A DNA stretch of 64,000 nucleotides, taken from Toxoplasma gondii ME49 (taxonomy: Eukaryota; Apicomplexa; Conoidasida; Eucoccidiorida; Sarcocystidae). Both the position numbers and the translations under genes were made by a program. Location: positions 1,781,874-1,845,873 of the forward strand of contig NC_031478.1 in assembly GCF_000006565.2 (NCBI RefSeq). The letters run 5' to 3'. Of this stretch, positions 47,436-60,574 are shown one piece after another. Under the pieces are notes generated by a model. That model was not told the origin of the DNA, searched no databases, and saw only the letters and a list, made by a program, of their open reading frames with translations. Each line of letters begins with the position of its first letter. Positions within the stretch are counted from its first letter, which is position 1.

Positions 47436-50400
47436 TTAAGTTTCCTGTCTCACCGCCTCATCGAGGAGCTTCGCGATTGCCTCGTGATGAGGATCCCAGC
47501 CGCGTTCAGTGCATCCTTCCCTCTTCGCGAGGTCGTCCATCGTGAGGTCTTCAGGCTGCAGAAAAAAGAGGAAAACTCTTGTGATTTGCATCATGCTAGA
47601 ACGGACATTTTCATCCGCATCACGAAACACACACAAGCAGCTTTCTCCATCCGCGCTGAAGAGAAGAAGATCTTTTTCGATGCAAATCTTTGGACCTGGC
47701 TTCGCCGCGGCCACAGAAGCTTCCCGCACAAATAGATGAAACAGACCCGTTTCAGACTTAAACTTTTTCAAATGAAAAGAGTTTAGAATCTTTTCAAAAA
47801 GCTTCACTTTTCGTCTTCTCCATCTTTTCTCGAGAAGCATCCCGACTTCAAGTGCGTTTGAGTTCTTCCAGACTCGGAAGTCTAGAGATTCTCTGAGTCA
47901 AGAGAGAGATCACTCAAAGCAACTCCCGCGCTCGAGCGACTGACGTTTGACTCCTCCGTGCGTCGGCTTCTCTCCTTCCTTCCTGTCTTTTTTCTCTTGA
48001 GCTCTTTTTTTCGCTCTTCCTCCACCGTTCTTCCATCCATTCTGTTCTGTCTCGCGAATTCCCGCTCAGACGTCTCCCGCGCGTGCCAGTTTCTCTGTCT
48101 CTTTTCTTCGAGGTTTTTTTCCTTCACTCGGTTTGTGCCTCTCGTCTCTCGTTTTTTTTTGCTTCTTTTCTCTCCATTTTTGTTCAGGTTGCGTACCCAG
48201 TTCTTCACCTCTTCCTTCATCACAGCAGCCCACAAGTCAGGAGACTCCTCGGAAACAACAGCAGGATTCAGTCTCCACGGCTTCACATAGTGCCGAGTTT
48301 CAGTGTACCCCAGCGCGGCGAGTCGCGCTCGAATCTCTCGCTCTTTCTCAGCCGACTTCTCTTCGCCTGTCTTCTCGCCAGAGGAGACCGAGGGAACGGA
48401 GGAGACAGTCGACCCCGATCCGGCCGCGCGGAGCGAACGGAAGGCCGAGATGAGGTGACTCTCTTCCTCGGTGGGGTGCGAGTCTGCCGCCGCGTCCGCC
48501 TTCACCCACTTGCTCTCGATCTCGAGTTTCCCCGCCTTGAGAATGTACATTTCGGCTGCATGCAGGAATTTCTCCATGCTGAAGAAACAGAGAACGCGCA
48601 CAGAAGAGAAAGCGGAACCTGGCGACTCCCGCGCCGAGCTGCAGCGAAGCAGAGGAAACTCCCTGCGTCGCTGAACTTCGCGACAAAGCGGGGACTTCCA
48701 CGTCTTCCCTCACACTCTCCGTTGCACAGGGGGAACACTCGGTTTCCTACGGATTTCACAAATCTTCTGTCTCCCCGACTAAAAAGGCATTTTGGTCAGT
48801 TTCCATGAACTCCCGTTCACTGCACCAAGTGCCTTTCAGCGGCTCTGCTCTGCTGCCGCGCTTCTTGCGACGTCCATTTTCTCCCTCACTTAGACAAGTG
48901 CAAGCTTCTTCTGTGTAACAGCTCCGAAAAACTTCTTTCGCGCAAACGCAGCCTCTTTTCCTCTCTGCGCGGAAGTCACTCCCTCCTTTTTCGCGAGGGA
49001 CCGAGAGTCAGACTCGCAGAAACTCCTGCCCAGCAAACGCTTCTAAAAAAAACCTGTCTCGGAGAGAACTACTCCCCCCGCGTTCTTTCAAAGAGTCAGA
49101 GCGAAGCGCAACGGATGCCCTTTTTCCAGTGTGAAGCAAGACGATCCTCAAAAACGGCCTGTGAGACTCCCCGCAAACAGAAAAGGCGCGGTCGACAACT
49201 TCCCCCGCCGCCAAGGCTCCGGTGTTCGCCTGCGCGTTTTCCATTCGCGGCGCCTCGTCACCAAAGCAACTGCTCTCGATTTCTTGAAGACTTCACAGGA
49301 ACAGGGTCTCCGGAAAAAAGAACACGTGCAACAAGCCGTTTGTCGCCTCCTGTTTATCTGACCTGGCTGTGGATTCCTCTCTACACAAAAAGGTGAAACG
49401 CCCTCGGAAAAAAGCGGTCGCAGCGTGGAAGTGGAAAAAGGCTGCGAGACTGTGCACTTGAAGGTTCTTCTCGAATTTTCCGAGGTCTTCGCAGCGTCTT
49501 GACGTCCCAAACAACGCGACATAAAATGCGCTTGCCGCCAGAGGGAATTCAACGTCTTTTCGGCTGAACGCCCGCAGCGTTCCAGGCTGCTGCCCACCTG
49601 ACACACTAGAGGGTCCAACCCCTTTTTTTAAAGCTGGAAAAACTTTTGAGACGTTCATCGTCGGATCGGGGATCCCTTTCGTCAGTCCGAACGGAACTGC
49701 CGTGCGACAAAAAGTAAAGACGTTGCGTCATGCAGTTGAACGGTCTTTTGCTCGCGGCGCTGTTCGTACCAGGACAGAGCGTCGATATTCGAGTCCAGAA
49801 CTCGGCGAGAGGTCTCGTCGAGAAGGTCGTCTTCGACGTCGGCGAGCTCGGAGCCGAGCAAGAGGAGACCGTTGAGGACGATGGGCATCCATGTGTGAAG
49901 AATGCGAACTTTTTCGAAAGGCAGCAAAGTCCCCACGGCCGGGAGGAAGGAGAGAATCTCCAGGGCAGACTCGTCGAAACGCAACAGCAGCTCCAGCGAG
50001 AAATTCATCGCCGCGTAACATCCGAAGATCTGAGGAGGAAAAAGAAGAAAACGAATGCAAGGGAGAGAGACAGGCGAGAGAGGGGGAATCGGAGGACGCG
50101 CAAAGAGAGATTTACGGGGAAGACGCACTTCAGCGCAAACGCGAGAGAGCGACTCGCTGGATTCCACCATGCTTCATGCGCCTAGCAGGATGGTCATGGA
50201 GAGCATAACAGAACTTGGATCCGGTTGCCAAAAGCCTTCTTCAAGATCTAAACCAGCAGTCCAACTTTCAGTATACTATCCCCAGGGGCAGAGAGACAAC
50301 TGTGAAGCAACAGACAAAAGAAGAAAAGAGAGGCAGAAAAAAAGAAGATGAAGAGAGAAAAGAGGGAAGAAGAGAAGGAGAGAGAGAAGAGAGTGTATGA

Positions 50401-52572
50401 TAGAAAGAGACGTAGAGAAGACAGAGGGCAGGAGAACAGAGAGAGAAAAACGGAAGACAGAGAGCCGAGCAGGGAACATGAAGGAACAAAGAGAAAAGAT
50501 ACGAAAGAGAGAATGAAGCGGAAGACTTTCTTCGCAAACGACTGACCTTCCTCGACTGAACAGAGTCGTCGCCGTAGGTGTACAAGTAGGCGAAGAGGAA
50601 AGGCACAAGGAACTGAAGAACGGCGACAAAGAGGATGTCGTAAAATTGATCTTCGTCGACATCTCCATCTTTGCTGTAGTCTCCGAATCGACAGTAAGAG
50701 TTCCTCCGCTTCTCGTTTCCCAGTACCTCTTGCGCCTTGACAAAAACAGGACAACCCACCGAAGGAAGGATTCGCGACTTCCAGTTGTTGCTTCGACCTG
50801 AGCAGTCCCGTCAAACGGAGCGGAGCCAAGAGCGAAGACGACACTGGAGAACAGCAGAGAACGAAAAACGAAGAAACGCCGGAAAGGAAGAAAAGGAAGA
50901 AAGTAGGTGCCTGCCGCGTACCCAGGAGAGAGCTGTGCTTTCAGAAGACGCAAGAGGACGCAGCAGGGCGCCGGTGAAAAGGAATCGAGGAGAAAAGACC
51001 AGAGAAGAGAGACAAGGAAGTAGAAACACTAACGAGGCTCAAAGCTCGAGGAGAAAAGCTGACCTCTCGAATTTTTTCAAAGATTTCCTTGGCGTCCGGA
51101 TGTGGATTCTTGTCCTGAAAAGAGACAAAGGAGGCCTTCATCACAGGTCGCCAAACGACGCGGAAGGCACCCATGGCATGCATGAGGACTCGAGAAAAAG
51201 CGCAGAGAGAAGAAACGAAAAAGCAAAGGAAGATGAAACAAAAAAGAAAAGGAAGAAGAAACAAAAAAGAAAAGGAAGAAGAGAAGGGAGAGAGGAGGAA
51301 GACGAGAAAGGACGGCAGAGAACGGAGACAAAAAGCTTTGAAAAGCAAGCAAACTGAACGCAGGAGAGAGAACTCACCGGGTGATACTGGAGCGACAGTT
51401 TACGATAGGCGCCGGCGACGACTTTCGGAGAGGCGTTGGGAGGAACGTTCAAGGTTTCAAAGTAGTTTTCCCCATCTCGACCAGACTGAAAAAAACACAA
51501 CAGAACGAAGAGGAAATTTCGATGAACATGTCAACCGTCGAAAACAGTAGTTGCGGAAAAAGGAACAAAAAAAACGATTCAAACAACGCCACTAACTCCT
51601 TCTCCGCGATGGCCTTGAGGCGACACCCCCCCGATATAAAGTGCGACACAGATATAAATGTACACACACATAAATATATATATATATATATATGCATACA
51701 GATACATGTATATATACATATATGTACATATATATGTATATATATATATACGCAGATACATAGATATATATATACATATACGAGGAATGAATATGCATAT
51801 TTGTATGTATATCGAAAGAGGCTTGTGCACTATCATCAGAGACGTATGCAAACATACAGAGAAAGACGCGCAGATGACATGGATAGGCAGACTTTCAGGC
51901 AGTTGTACAAATAGGATTCCGAAGCTTGGTGTATGGCGAGGGAACAGAAACAAGAAAAACGCGATTTGAACATGCTGGCCGAGGACGCTTGAGATGCACC
52001 TGCCCCAGCCGTTCTTCTAGATTTGGCTTATTCCTTGCGTTCCCTCGATTTTGGAAGAATGGTGAGGCCTACCTGGATGACGCCGATACAGAAGAGAGCG
52101 AGCACCGCCAAGAAGATGCCTGGCAGGAAACAGGTCAGAAAAAAACTTTCAAAAATCCTGACGGACACTATGCGAAGGCGAAAACCGTTTTGATTCGCGC
52201 CGCAGAAGAGCGCGACGACCGACAGAAGAAAGGAAGAAAAACGAGAGAGAGAACAAGAAGAGAAAGAATACGAAGGGAAGGAACAAGAGAAGAGAGAGCA
52301 AGAGATATAGAAGAGAAGTTGTGTTGAATGTAGCCTACCATTTCTGTTCGACCTTTTGTTCCACGACCGTTCTGAAAAGGAAAACATGCAAAGGATGCGA
52401 GGCATTTTGAATCCGAAAAGACAAGACAAAAGATGGAAACTCGTCAGAGATCGAAACACAGAGAGACCATAGATCAAAAGCAAAGCTAGTTGAACAACAT
52501 GTGGAGGAGAGGAAACGACGAATTCATGCAAACACACTTAACATGCGTGCAGACTTGAAATACACAGAAATA

Positions 52573-52611
<39 letters not shown>

Positions 52612-53144
52612 CATATTTGTATATATATATACATATTTGTGCATATATACAAATATATATATATATATATTATATTTGTATACATACATATACATATATA
52701 GAGAGCGCGCGAGAGAGGGACCTGCACAGCAAAGGGGGAAGGCAGATCGAGAAGCGCGGATACAGGCAAGGCGCCGATCAGGTGGACATGTCCACCAGTG
52801 GAGCATGAGGTACAAAGAAGTTGTCATGTCAAAGCAGGTGCAGCAGAGATACGAGCAAAAGCCAGGCGCATGCAAGCAGTCGTTTCTGTCAGCAGGGAGA
52901 GATGCGCGAGAAGCAGAAGAGGCAAGAAACAAGAAGAGAAGAAGCGAGGGAAAAACAGAGAAAAGAAAAAGAAGAGAGAGAAGAGAGAGGAAGACGGAGA
53001 GAGAAGAGAGAGAGAAGAGAGAAGAGAGAGAAGAAGACGGAGAGAAGAAAAGGAGGAAGAAGGTGTTGTTTTCTTTGTACCTGGACTGGTGACCCATCGC
53101 GTGAGGGGAACAACGAAGAACATGTGGAAGATCAAGTCCTCCAT
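47436..53144 (-). CDS. Membrane-anchored J-domain (DnaJ/Hsp40) protein
   Basis: A small Hsp70 co-chaperone with membrane segments. Nine exons read in phase: 53144-53081, 52371-52339, 52119-52073, 51485-51378, 51114-51064, 50735-50547, 50029-49770, 48578-48197 and 47555-47436 (TAA), giving 417 residues. Order: an N-terminal hydrophobic stretch ([14 protein letters not shown]), a basic linker, one membrane segment (about 33-48, [15 protein letters not shown]), then a J domain (about 54-118) with [24 protein letters not shown] and [20 protein letters not shown]. The HPD triad is at 83-85 and is intact. A second strong membrane segment lies at about 134-155 ([19 protein letters not shown]). A hydrophobic/acidic region and a charged C-terminal domain follow, with [20 protein letters not shown] near the end. 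The topology would suit an ER-type co-chaperone, but neither compartment nor partner is shown by sequence. The overall architecture does not match a J-protein I can name, so only the J domain is firm. Confidence 0.87.
51655..51785. repeat. TA/CATA microsatellite
   Basis: Mixed (TA)n and ACATATAT tracts in the J-protein intron between exons 3 and 4. Confidence 0.85.
52575..52702. repeat. TA-rich microsatellite
   Basis: (TA)n runs separated by TTACATATTTGTA in the first J-protein intron (53080-52372). Confidence 0.88.
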
Positions 53145-54468
53145 TTTTTTCGCGATTCTTTCCAGAGTTGGGGAAGCTGGTTCTCAGCACAGACGTCCGA
53201 GGCGGAGGCGCGGGAAGGCCAAAGTTCCCCCGCAGACGCACAGGTCGCGACCTTCCTGAACGACTCTAGTAACGAGACATGTCTTTTCGAGCAGCGCCAG
53301 CCTCCTCGCCGCCGCGGCGTCTGCAGTCCAGAGACAGAGGACGTTGTGACGCCTTCGCTCTGCGAAGGCGGCGAACGAGCTGCAGGCGACAGAAGCGCGG
53401 AGAACGGCGCGCGACGAGAAGAAGAAGGCAAATCGGCAAGGTGAGGGGGATGGAACGCTTCCGAAGAGGACAGAAGGCGGGGGATAGTTTTTTCGACCGC
53501 GCCAGAAAGGAGGAAGACAGCGAAGGACGAACGCGAGAAAAAACGGTGTGGGCACGAGGGAAGTGGACGCCGGCGGATTGAGAAAGGAGAGAGGCGTCAG
53601 AGGTTTGGCGGCGTTCCAAGGCGTCCGAGAAGGAGGCCAGCAGCAAGAGCACCGTTTTTCCAGAGAAAACGTCCGAAAAAAAGTTCAGCGGCAGCTGCGC
53701 GTTGTCTTCTGTGCATGCGCTTTGTCGCTACACTCTCTTTCCTGCCCGAGTCCGACAGCGAGCTCGGCGCGGAAGCGAGTCTCTCCCTCGAGTTCTCTCG
53801 TTTTCTCTACAGACCTTTCCCCGTTTTTCGAGGCGAATTTCCGGCCAATACTCCAAAGCGGCCGCGTCGCGGCTCGCGAATGCTCAGAGTCTCTTTGGTG
53901 ATTGTGCGCGGCACAGCAGAGAAGCCGTCGTCGGCTGTTGCGACAGCAGCTCCGTTCCGTCCCCGCGGCGCGCGCCCTCCGCAGACATGTCTACGGCCTT
54001 AATTGCCTTTTTCTTCAACTGCTTCTGTCTTCTGCTTCCTCACCGTCTTCTCTCCTGAGCCTTTGTCTTCTCCCTTTTCTCCAGCGTGTGTCTGAAGGCC
54101 TGTCCGCGGTCGAAGACTCTCTCCGCTCGAGAGTCTGGCGGCCAAGAAACAGGGAGTCGAGCGGCGCCTGCTTCCTTGCGGCGCGGCTTGTCCTGCTCCT
54201 GCTCCAGGTTGTCCGTTCCAGATTTCTCGAGCGTTTCCTTGGTTTCCCTCGCGCATGTCTTCCGCGCTCTTCGTCGACGAAGGCAGTCTTCCCCTCCCGC
54301 CGTCTCTCCAGCCGGTCTGAGAGTGTGCGTCTCCGGCCTTTCGGTTTCCTCTAAAGAAGAAAAGAGACGCAAGGAGGCGAAGAAGGCGGCTTCCTACTGC
54401 CTCGTCCTCTGATGTAGACCTGTCTCCTTTTCTCGCCTCGGCCCAGGCTCTAAAAGAGCTCGCGCAGG
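53145..54468. other. Divergent intergenic region between the J-protein and amino-acid transporter genes
   Basis: About 1.3 kb between two divergent start codons. It should carry both promoters and 5' UTRs, and TGCATGC occurs at 53712-53718. It is GC-balanced, without microsatellites. Open frames run through it but have no domain content, and none joins in phase to either gene by a clear splice pair. Confidence 0.6.
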
Positions 54469-57285
54469 ATGCGTGAGGGTGCGTTCGACGCCTCCCGAAA
54501 AAAGGGAGGAACGCAGAGGCCTTCTTCTTTGTCCACTGCCCAGCCGCCCAGTGACTCGCGTCCACCATCTTCTTCTTCTCCACCGTCTTCTTCTTCGTCT
54601 TCTTCGTCTGCTTCTTCTTCTTCTCCGTCTCACCCTCCGCGTCCGTTTCCCTCCGCTTCCTCTCCCTGGTTTCCAACCTGCGAGGCGAGTGCAGAGAAAA
54701 TGGACCGCGCTCAGACAGACAGCAGGCAAGAGCCGATCCTCCGGCCTGTCGCTGCGGGAGAAGAAGCGTCGCCGGCCTTTGTGCCTTGGCAGACGAGAGC
54801 TTTCTCGCCGATCGCGCGCGGCTCTCTCAGAGGATCGGTCCTCACGCTGGCTTCCTCCTGCTTGGGCGCAGGTGAGCCAGACAGTCCCGGTGGCTACCGC
54901 AGCGCCTCAGACGCATGCAGCAGCCGCTCCCGGTTCCTGGAAACCAACTGGCTTCCGCCTCAAAAATACTTAAAGTAAAAACCTATGTGAAGAGCTGGAC
55001 ATGCAGATATTATGTATGTATATATATATATGTATATATATGTATATGCAAGGGAAAAGATTTGAAAATGTGTACATCAATATAAACATATAGAGACTGC
55101 TGCCATCGTCTCCGTTTCCCCGCTTATGAAAATATGTTCGATCTCTTCTGTTTCTTCGCTTGCTTCTCTGTTTTTCCCCTCTAATCTACTCTCTCTTCGC
55201 TGCTCTCATTCTCTCTCTTCTCCTCTCCTCTCTCGTCTCCTCTCTCGTCTCCGTATCCTTCCCCACCTCTTTCGCCTTCCTCTTTTCTCTTGTCTCTTTT
55301 TTTTTATCCTCTTCCTCCCTCTGTTTGCCTCTCTCTCTTCTCTTGTATCGCATTTCCGTCTATCCTCTAGCATATCTCTCTCTCTTCTTTTGTCTCGTCT
55401 CCCTTCCCCTTCACCTCTGTTCGCCGCTGTCTCTCTCCTCTCTCTTCTGTGTCGTTTTTCTCTCTCGCGTCCGTTATCCTCTCTCTCTCTCTCCACTCGT
55501 CTCTGCCTCCGTTAGCTGTCGCTTCTTTCTTTCCTAATCGTTTATCTCCTCATCCGTTTTCTTTCTCTTCTCATCTCTCTTCTCTCATCACCTCTCTTCC
55601 GCTGTCTCGTTATCTCTCCTCCTCTCTGCCCTTCTCTTCTCTCCTCCTCGCTCTCTTCTTCTGCTCACTCTTTTCTGTCTGCCCGTCGCTCACGCTTGAC
55701 CTCGTCGCGCGTCTGCCGCATGCTCCAGTCTCGGCTTCTCCCTCTGTCCTCTTTTCAGGAGTTTTGGCGACGCCGTACGCGATGCAGGAGACTGGCCTGT
55801 TGATCGGCTTGAGTCTGCTCTGCATGCACACATTCGTATCTTTTTTCACCACGTACATTTTGATGGCCTCGTCGAAGTTCTTCGGCAGTTCCACCTACGC
55901 AGAACTCGCGCACCGTGCGTCGCCGCGCCTGCCCAGAAGGGCTGTCGATGCGATCATCGTTCTAAACGGCCTCGGCGTCTGTCTCTCCTTCCTCGTCTTC
56001 CTCGGAGACTTCCTCCCAGCCTCTCTGGAGAACCTCCAGCTCTTTCCGCGCGCTACAGACCACCGCGCTGCCCTCCTCTGCGCCAGCATGGTAACGAAAA
56101 AAGAAGAAGAGGAAGACGAAGAAAGAGAAGAAGAAGAACAGGGACAGGCAGGCGAGAGAGGACGAAAGAGGAGAAGAAGGAAAGTAGAAGATGAGAGGAG
56201 AGAAGAGAAACACGATGAAGAAAGAGGAGAGACACGGAGAAAGAAAAAGGGACTAAGAAGAAGCAGAAAAGAGAGAAGAGGGAAGGCGAAGATGAACCGA
56301 AGAATCGTAGAAGAAGGAAGAGGCTGAAAGAGCGGAAGATAGGGGAGAAAAGGACCTGAAAATGTGACGCGGGAAGCAGTGGAAATCGACAAAGAACTGT
56401 GAGCAGAGAGGTGTAGGGTGTGTGTGGAGACTTCGGCGAAAGAGAGGCGGCCCAGCGAATCTACGCTTTGTTGCGCAAAATTCTTCTCACAGTTCAGAAA
56501 AAAAGTGATTTTTCATCCATCCGTCTGTCTCGACGAATGTGCCGAGTGTGCGTTTCTCTTGGCGCAGCTGAGGAGGCGTTCCACCGCATATTTATGGCCT
56601 CGACTTTTGTCGCTTCCTCCTTCGCATTTGCTTCCTTTTCTTTCCTCTAAAGATTTCGAGTCTTTCTCTTTTTCACATTTCCTGTTGCTGGGTTCTGCGC
56701 CTTCAGGTAGTGATTTTCCCGCTGTCTGTACAGCCGAGACTGTCGGCTCTGCGCCACTTTGCGTTCTTTCCAGTTTGCGCGCTGCTGTTTTCTCTCTCCT
56801 GCGTCGTCTATCGTTCGCTGCACTTGCTGAGGGAACAGACCGCGCCGATTCGCTTGGTCAATCTGAATTGGAATTTCTTCAAGTCGTTCAACGTTTTCCT
56901 CTTCGCATTCATGCAAGTTAGTCCTCGTCCGTTTCCCTGTTCTGCGTTCGAAGCAGCTGGACTTTGCCTCTCTCGATTTCAAGCAAGTCCTCGCTGCTCG
57001 CGGTGTCTCCCGAAGCTGCCGCCTTGTCTCGGCGACTCAAAGGCCCGCACGAGCTCAATCCTTACTCGACTATAAGCCGTTTCGTCGCCGCATGCGTTGT
57101 GCTGCCTCGGGTCGTCTTTGAGTGCTCGCTACAAACCCTGTAGTGAGGTTTTCACCTTCTCTCTCTGCAGCTTTTGTCTCTGCATCTGTGAATGTAAATC
57201 TGTATAAATAGATGTATATATAGATATGTGGGCATAGACGCACGAGCACGTATGCGTCACAGATTGATATGCGCGTATCTTCTCA

Positions 57286-57317
<32 letters not shown>

Positions 57318-60300
57318 TTATGGTTGCAGGTGTATTGAAAAATTCATATGTGTGTATCTTACGTCTACACAAGTCAGTAGAATGCAGGTGAAAGTGTGTA
57401 TCTGCGGGGTTTTGCGTAGGTCTGTCGAGAGAGGTATGCGCGTATAGGTTTCGGTGTTCAGCTGTGTGCAGAAATGTGAAGGCGCATTCGAGACTTTCGT
57501 AGAGAGAATAAAGTCACGAGGCTGAGGAGTCGAAGCGTCCATCCGTCTTTTTCTGTGGGGTGTACGTACAGCACATCAACGTCTGTCCAATAGGCCGAGA
57601 GCTGCAAAATCCGACAGATCCGCGGGTGTACAAGGTGAGGCACTCACTGTGGCGTTTCTGCGGAGCGATTCAGTGCGCGCGACTCTTCTTGCGACATGAA
57701 CTTAAATCGAGAAAAAAGTTCGACTCACGCAGGAATCAGTGCACCTTCATCGTCCTCCACATGGACATCGACCGAGTTCCCAAGAGACGCCACCGGAGAC
57801 AGTCGATATTATTTTTTAGGAATCACCCGTTTATCCGGAGATTCTTCCGAGGGGCTGCTGGCAGATGTCTCGCATGGAATCTCTCTGAAAGCACTGGACG
57901 CGAAACCGCTCCCTTGTGGCACAACGCATGCACGCAAGTCTCCCATCTCGAAATCATTTAAATCATTTGCATGCATACATACATACACATGCATACATAC
58001 ATATACATACATACATGCACATGCATACATACATGCATGCATCCATACACATGCATATGCATATATATATATATATATGTGTGTGTATGTAGTTGTATGC
58101 ATGAATGTATGTGTATATATGTGTGTCAATACATGTGGATATGAATATCTGTGAGTTCAATTTTGAGCTCCAGGCAGAACAGTGGGCCGGCTACACTCAG
58201 GGAGTCGCAGACAGATAAGGCACAAGGCATGCAAAATCAGCAAGAAAACAACTGAAGCTAAACTCTCCCTTTCACGCACAAGGGGAGTTCTCTGTTTCTA
58301 GGAGTGACCTTGCGTCTTTGCAAATATGCACAAGCGCTGTCGTCATCTCTCTATTTGTCGTCATATATACACATATATATGCATATATATGCATTTATAT
58401 GTGTATGTATATGCATATATCTGTATGTATATGCATATACGCATTTATATGTGTATATGTGTGTATATGTTTGCATGTTTGTGTGTAGGGAGGACTGCTT
58501 CGATGTCTGTGGGTCTTGTCTGGTTGTCTTGGATGCCTCTCAGGTGTCTCTGCGGGCGGCGCTCCTCGAGTACTGTCTGTACACCCCGATTGCGACGCTC
58601 GGGTACTTGTCCTTCCGCGGCGTCACGAAGCAGAACTTTATGTTGAACTACAGTTCTGAAGACCAGCTGATGCATGTCTGCACGTTGCTTTTGTCTTTTT
58701 CGATGGTTCTCGGAGTGCCGTTGACCCTCATACCGACGGTCGATTCGATGTTCAGCTTGCTGCGAAGCCTCGCGCCGGCTCCACGCAGAGCCGCGCGCGC
58801 GGCCCTCGGCGAAGCGCCTCGGAGACGCAGCTTGGTCGCGCCTCTGTTGCATGCAGAGCGCACAGACGGCCTGGTGCGAGTCACTGTGTCGCTGGCGTTC
58901 GAGAAGGAAGGCGGACTCGGCGACGCGGAATACGGTGGAGCGGAAGCAGGGGAGGCGACGCGCGGCTGCGGCGAAGGCGTAGAGTCCCCCGGCGAAGTCC
59001 AGCCGGAACAAGCAGACGCCGGCGCTCGGAACAGAGACCGAAGCCGCCTGCATGCCGACAGCGAGCGCAGTGCGGGGGACCGAGAAGGAAGCCAAGCGGA
59101 GGAGGAGAGGGAGGAGGAGAGGTCGGGAGAGGAGCGGTCTGTCGTGACGGCGACGCAGGCCTCTCGCTGCGAAGGAAGCAGTTCAGCGTCTTCTCGCTCG
59201 GTGGACAGCGGCTCGGGAGGCTGCCAAGACGCATGTGAAAGCCGCGAAACGAGAACGCGTTTCCTCGCACTGGAGGAAGAACCTAGTGGGGACCGCGAAG
59301 CGAGAGAAGAGAGAGAAGAACGAGAGGAAAGAGAAGGACAAGGGAGACGGGGTGGTGAATTGCTGCTGCTGATGGGGAGAGTTTTGGAGAACAGGAAAGT
59401 TTGCGTCGCTGCATGTCTGCTGCCCGTCCTGCTTCTGGCGCTCGTCTTGGACAAAGCGGCAGACGTCGTCGGCCTCTTGGGCGGCTTCTTCTCCACCCTC
59501 CTCATGAGGTGAAAAAAACGAACAAACTGCGGGGGCTGCTCTCATGTCCACCAAAGATCGGCCGCAATGCGTGCGACAACTCGCCAGAGACAGACACACA
59601 TAGATACAGCCAAAATCGAGATGGACAGAGAGATAAACGAGAATCGAGACAGCGAGAGAAATAGAGATAAAGCGGCAAAAAAAAGAAGAGAGAGACGCAG
59701 AGAGGCGACTTTGTGCAGGCGCCCTCTGTTTTTGCGTGTCTGCGTCTGGTCGTCTCCGTCCGAGTTCCACTCGTCTGCATGCGTCTCCTGTCCGCAGCGC
59801 GCTGCCGTCAATTATTTTCTACGCGGGAATCGGAAACCTCTACTACCGTCCGTTCACACGAAGTCTGCTCATGGTCTTCCTTCTCGGCGTGACTTGCGTA
59901 AGTCAAAAAAGCGAAAAGGGTGTCGTCTTACTTGCACTGTCTCTCGATAAAAGTCGACCTGCTTCTCCATATATATATATATATATATATATGTATATGT
60001 ATATATATATGGATATATATATACATATATATGTGGATATATGGATTTATACATCTATATGTGCAATTTTAAATTCGTGTACGCATACGTGTATACGAAT
60101 ACAGGCAGATCATTTCTGTCGAAAAATAGGAATAGATAATCCTTGAAACACTCACAGTCTAGGCATTTTAAGTTTTGAAACGTTTGGACTACGAGACAGC
60201 TACTGAATTCCTGTGCTCAGCAAAAACTGCCCATTTCTACTCACACATGCTTCTCCTAGGTGCTTAGAAACGCACCTATGTTTATAAATTTGCATACATG

Positions 60301-60574
60301 CATCTTTCTCCATATATATCTATACATACATGCATATACATATACATATACATATACATATGTATATATATGTATATGTATATGTATATATGTGTGTATC
60401 CGTGTACATGTTTTTGTGTAGTCGTTTCCCGCGTGGTTCTGAGAGGGTGTTTTTTTTCGGCTTTTCTGCATTTTGTCGTTCGGTTGCTCGCAGGTCGGCG
60501 CCTTCTCGTCAGTGATCATCATTCTTCAAACCTTCAATGTCTGCTGCCAGGTCCCGCGGTCTGTGCTGCACTAG
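54469..60574 (+). CDS. AAAP-family transmembrane amino-acid transporter
   Basis: A member of the amino acid/auxin permease (Aa_trans) family, a secondary transporter of amino acids at the plasma or an internal membrane. Seven exons read in phase: 54469-54871, 55759-56090, 56707-56916, 57572-57634, 58544-59508, 59798-59897 and 60494-60574 (TAG), giving 717 residues. A Ser-rich cytosolic N-terminus of about 110 residues leads into the family signature RGSVLTLASSCLGAGVLATP (TM1), split by intron 1. Further helices include MQETGLLIGLSLLCMHTFVS, AIIVLNGLGVCLSFLVFLGD, FAFFPVCALLFSLSCVVY, NVFLFAFMQHINVCPIGREL (the CH-N-x-L region), YTPIATLGYLSF and LLSFSMVLGVPLTLIPTVDS. The C-terminal helices follow in exons 5-7. 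Between residues about 410 and 618 a Glu/Arg/Ser-rich loop of about 210 residues interrupts the helices. The second intron-1 boundary is preceded by about 600 bases of CT-rich sequence. The substrate is not predictable from sequence. Confidence 0.9.
54563..54650 (+). repeat. Coding TCTTCT (poly-Ser) microsatellite
   Basis: TCT/TCG/TCC codons give a run of about 20 serines, broken by Pro and Ala, in the cytosolic N-terminus of the amino-acid transporter. It is likely to be length-variable. Confidence 0.85.
55130..55758. repeat. Long CT-rich intron segment
   Basis: About 620 bases dominated by CTCT and TCTTCT words before the exon 2 acceptor of the amino-acid transporter. The unusual length of pyrimidine sequence keeps all + strand frames open without being coding. 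Confidence 0.85.
57960..58140. repeat. CATA/GCATGC/TATA mixed microsatellite
   Basis: (CATA)n interspersed with GCATGCATGC words and a TA run in the transporter intron between exons 4 and 5. The dense GCATGC words here are probably repeat-derived rather than promoter elements. Confidence 0.85.
59965..60065. repeat. TA-rich microsatellite
   Basis: A TA run with GTATATGGATATA variants in the last transporter intron (59898-60493). Confidence 0.85.
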
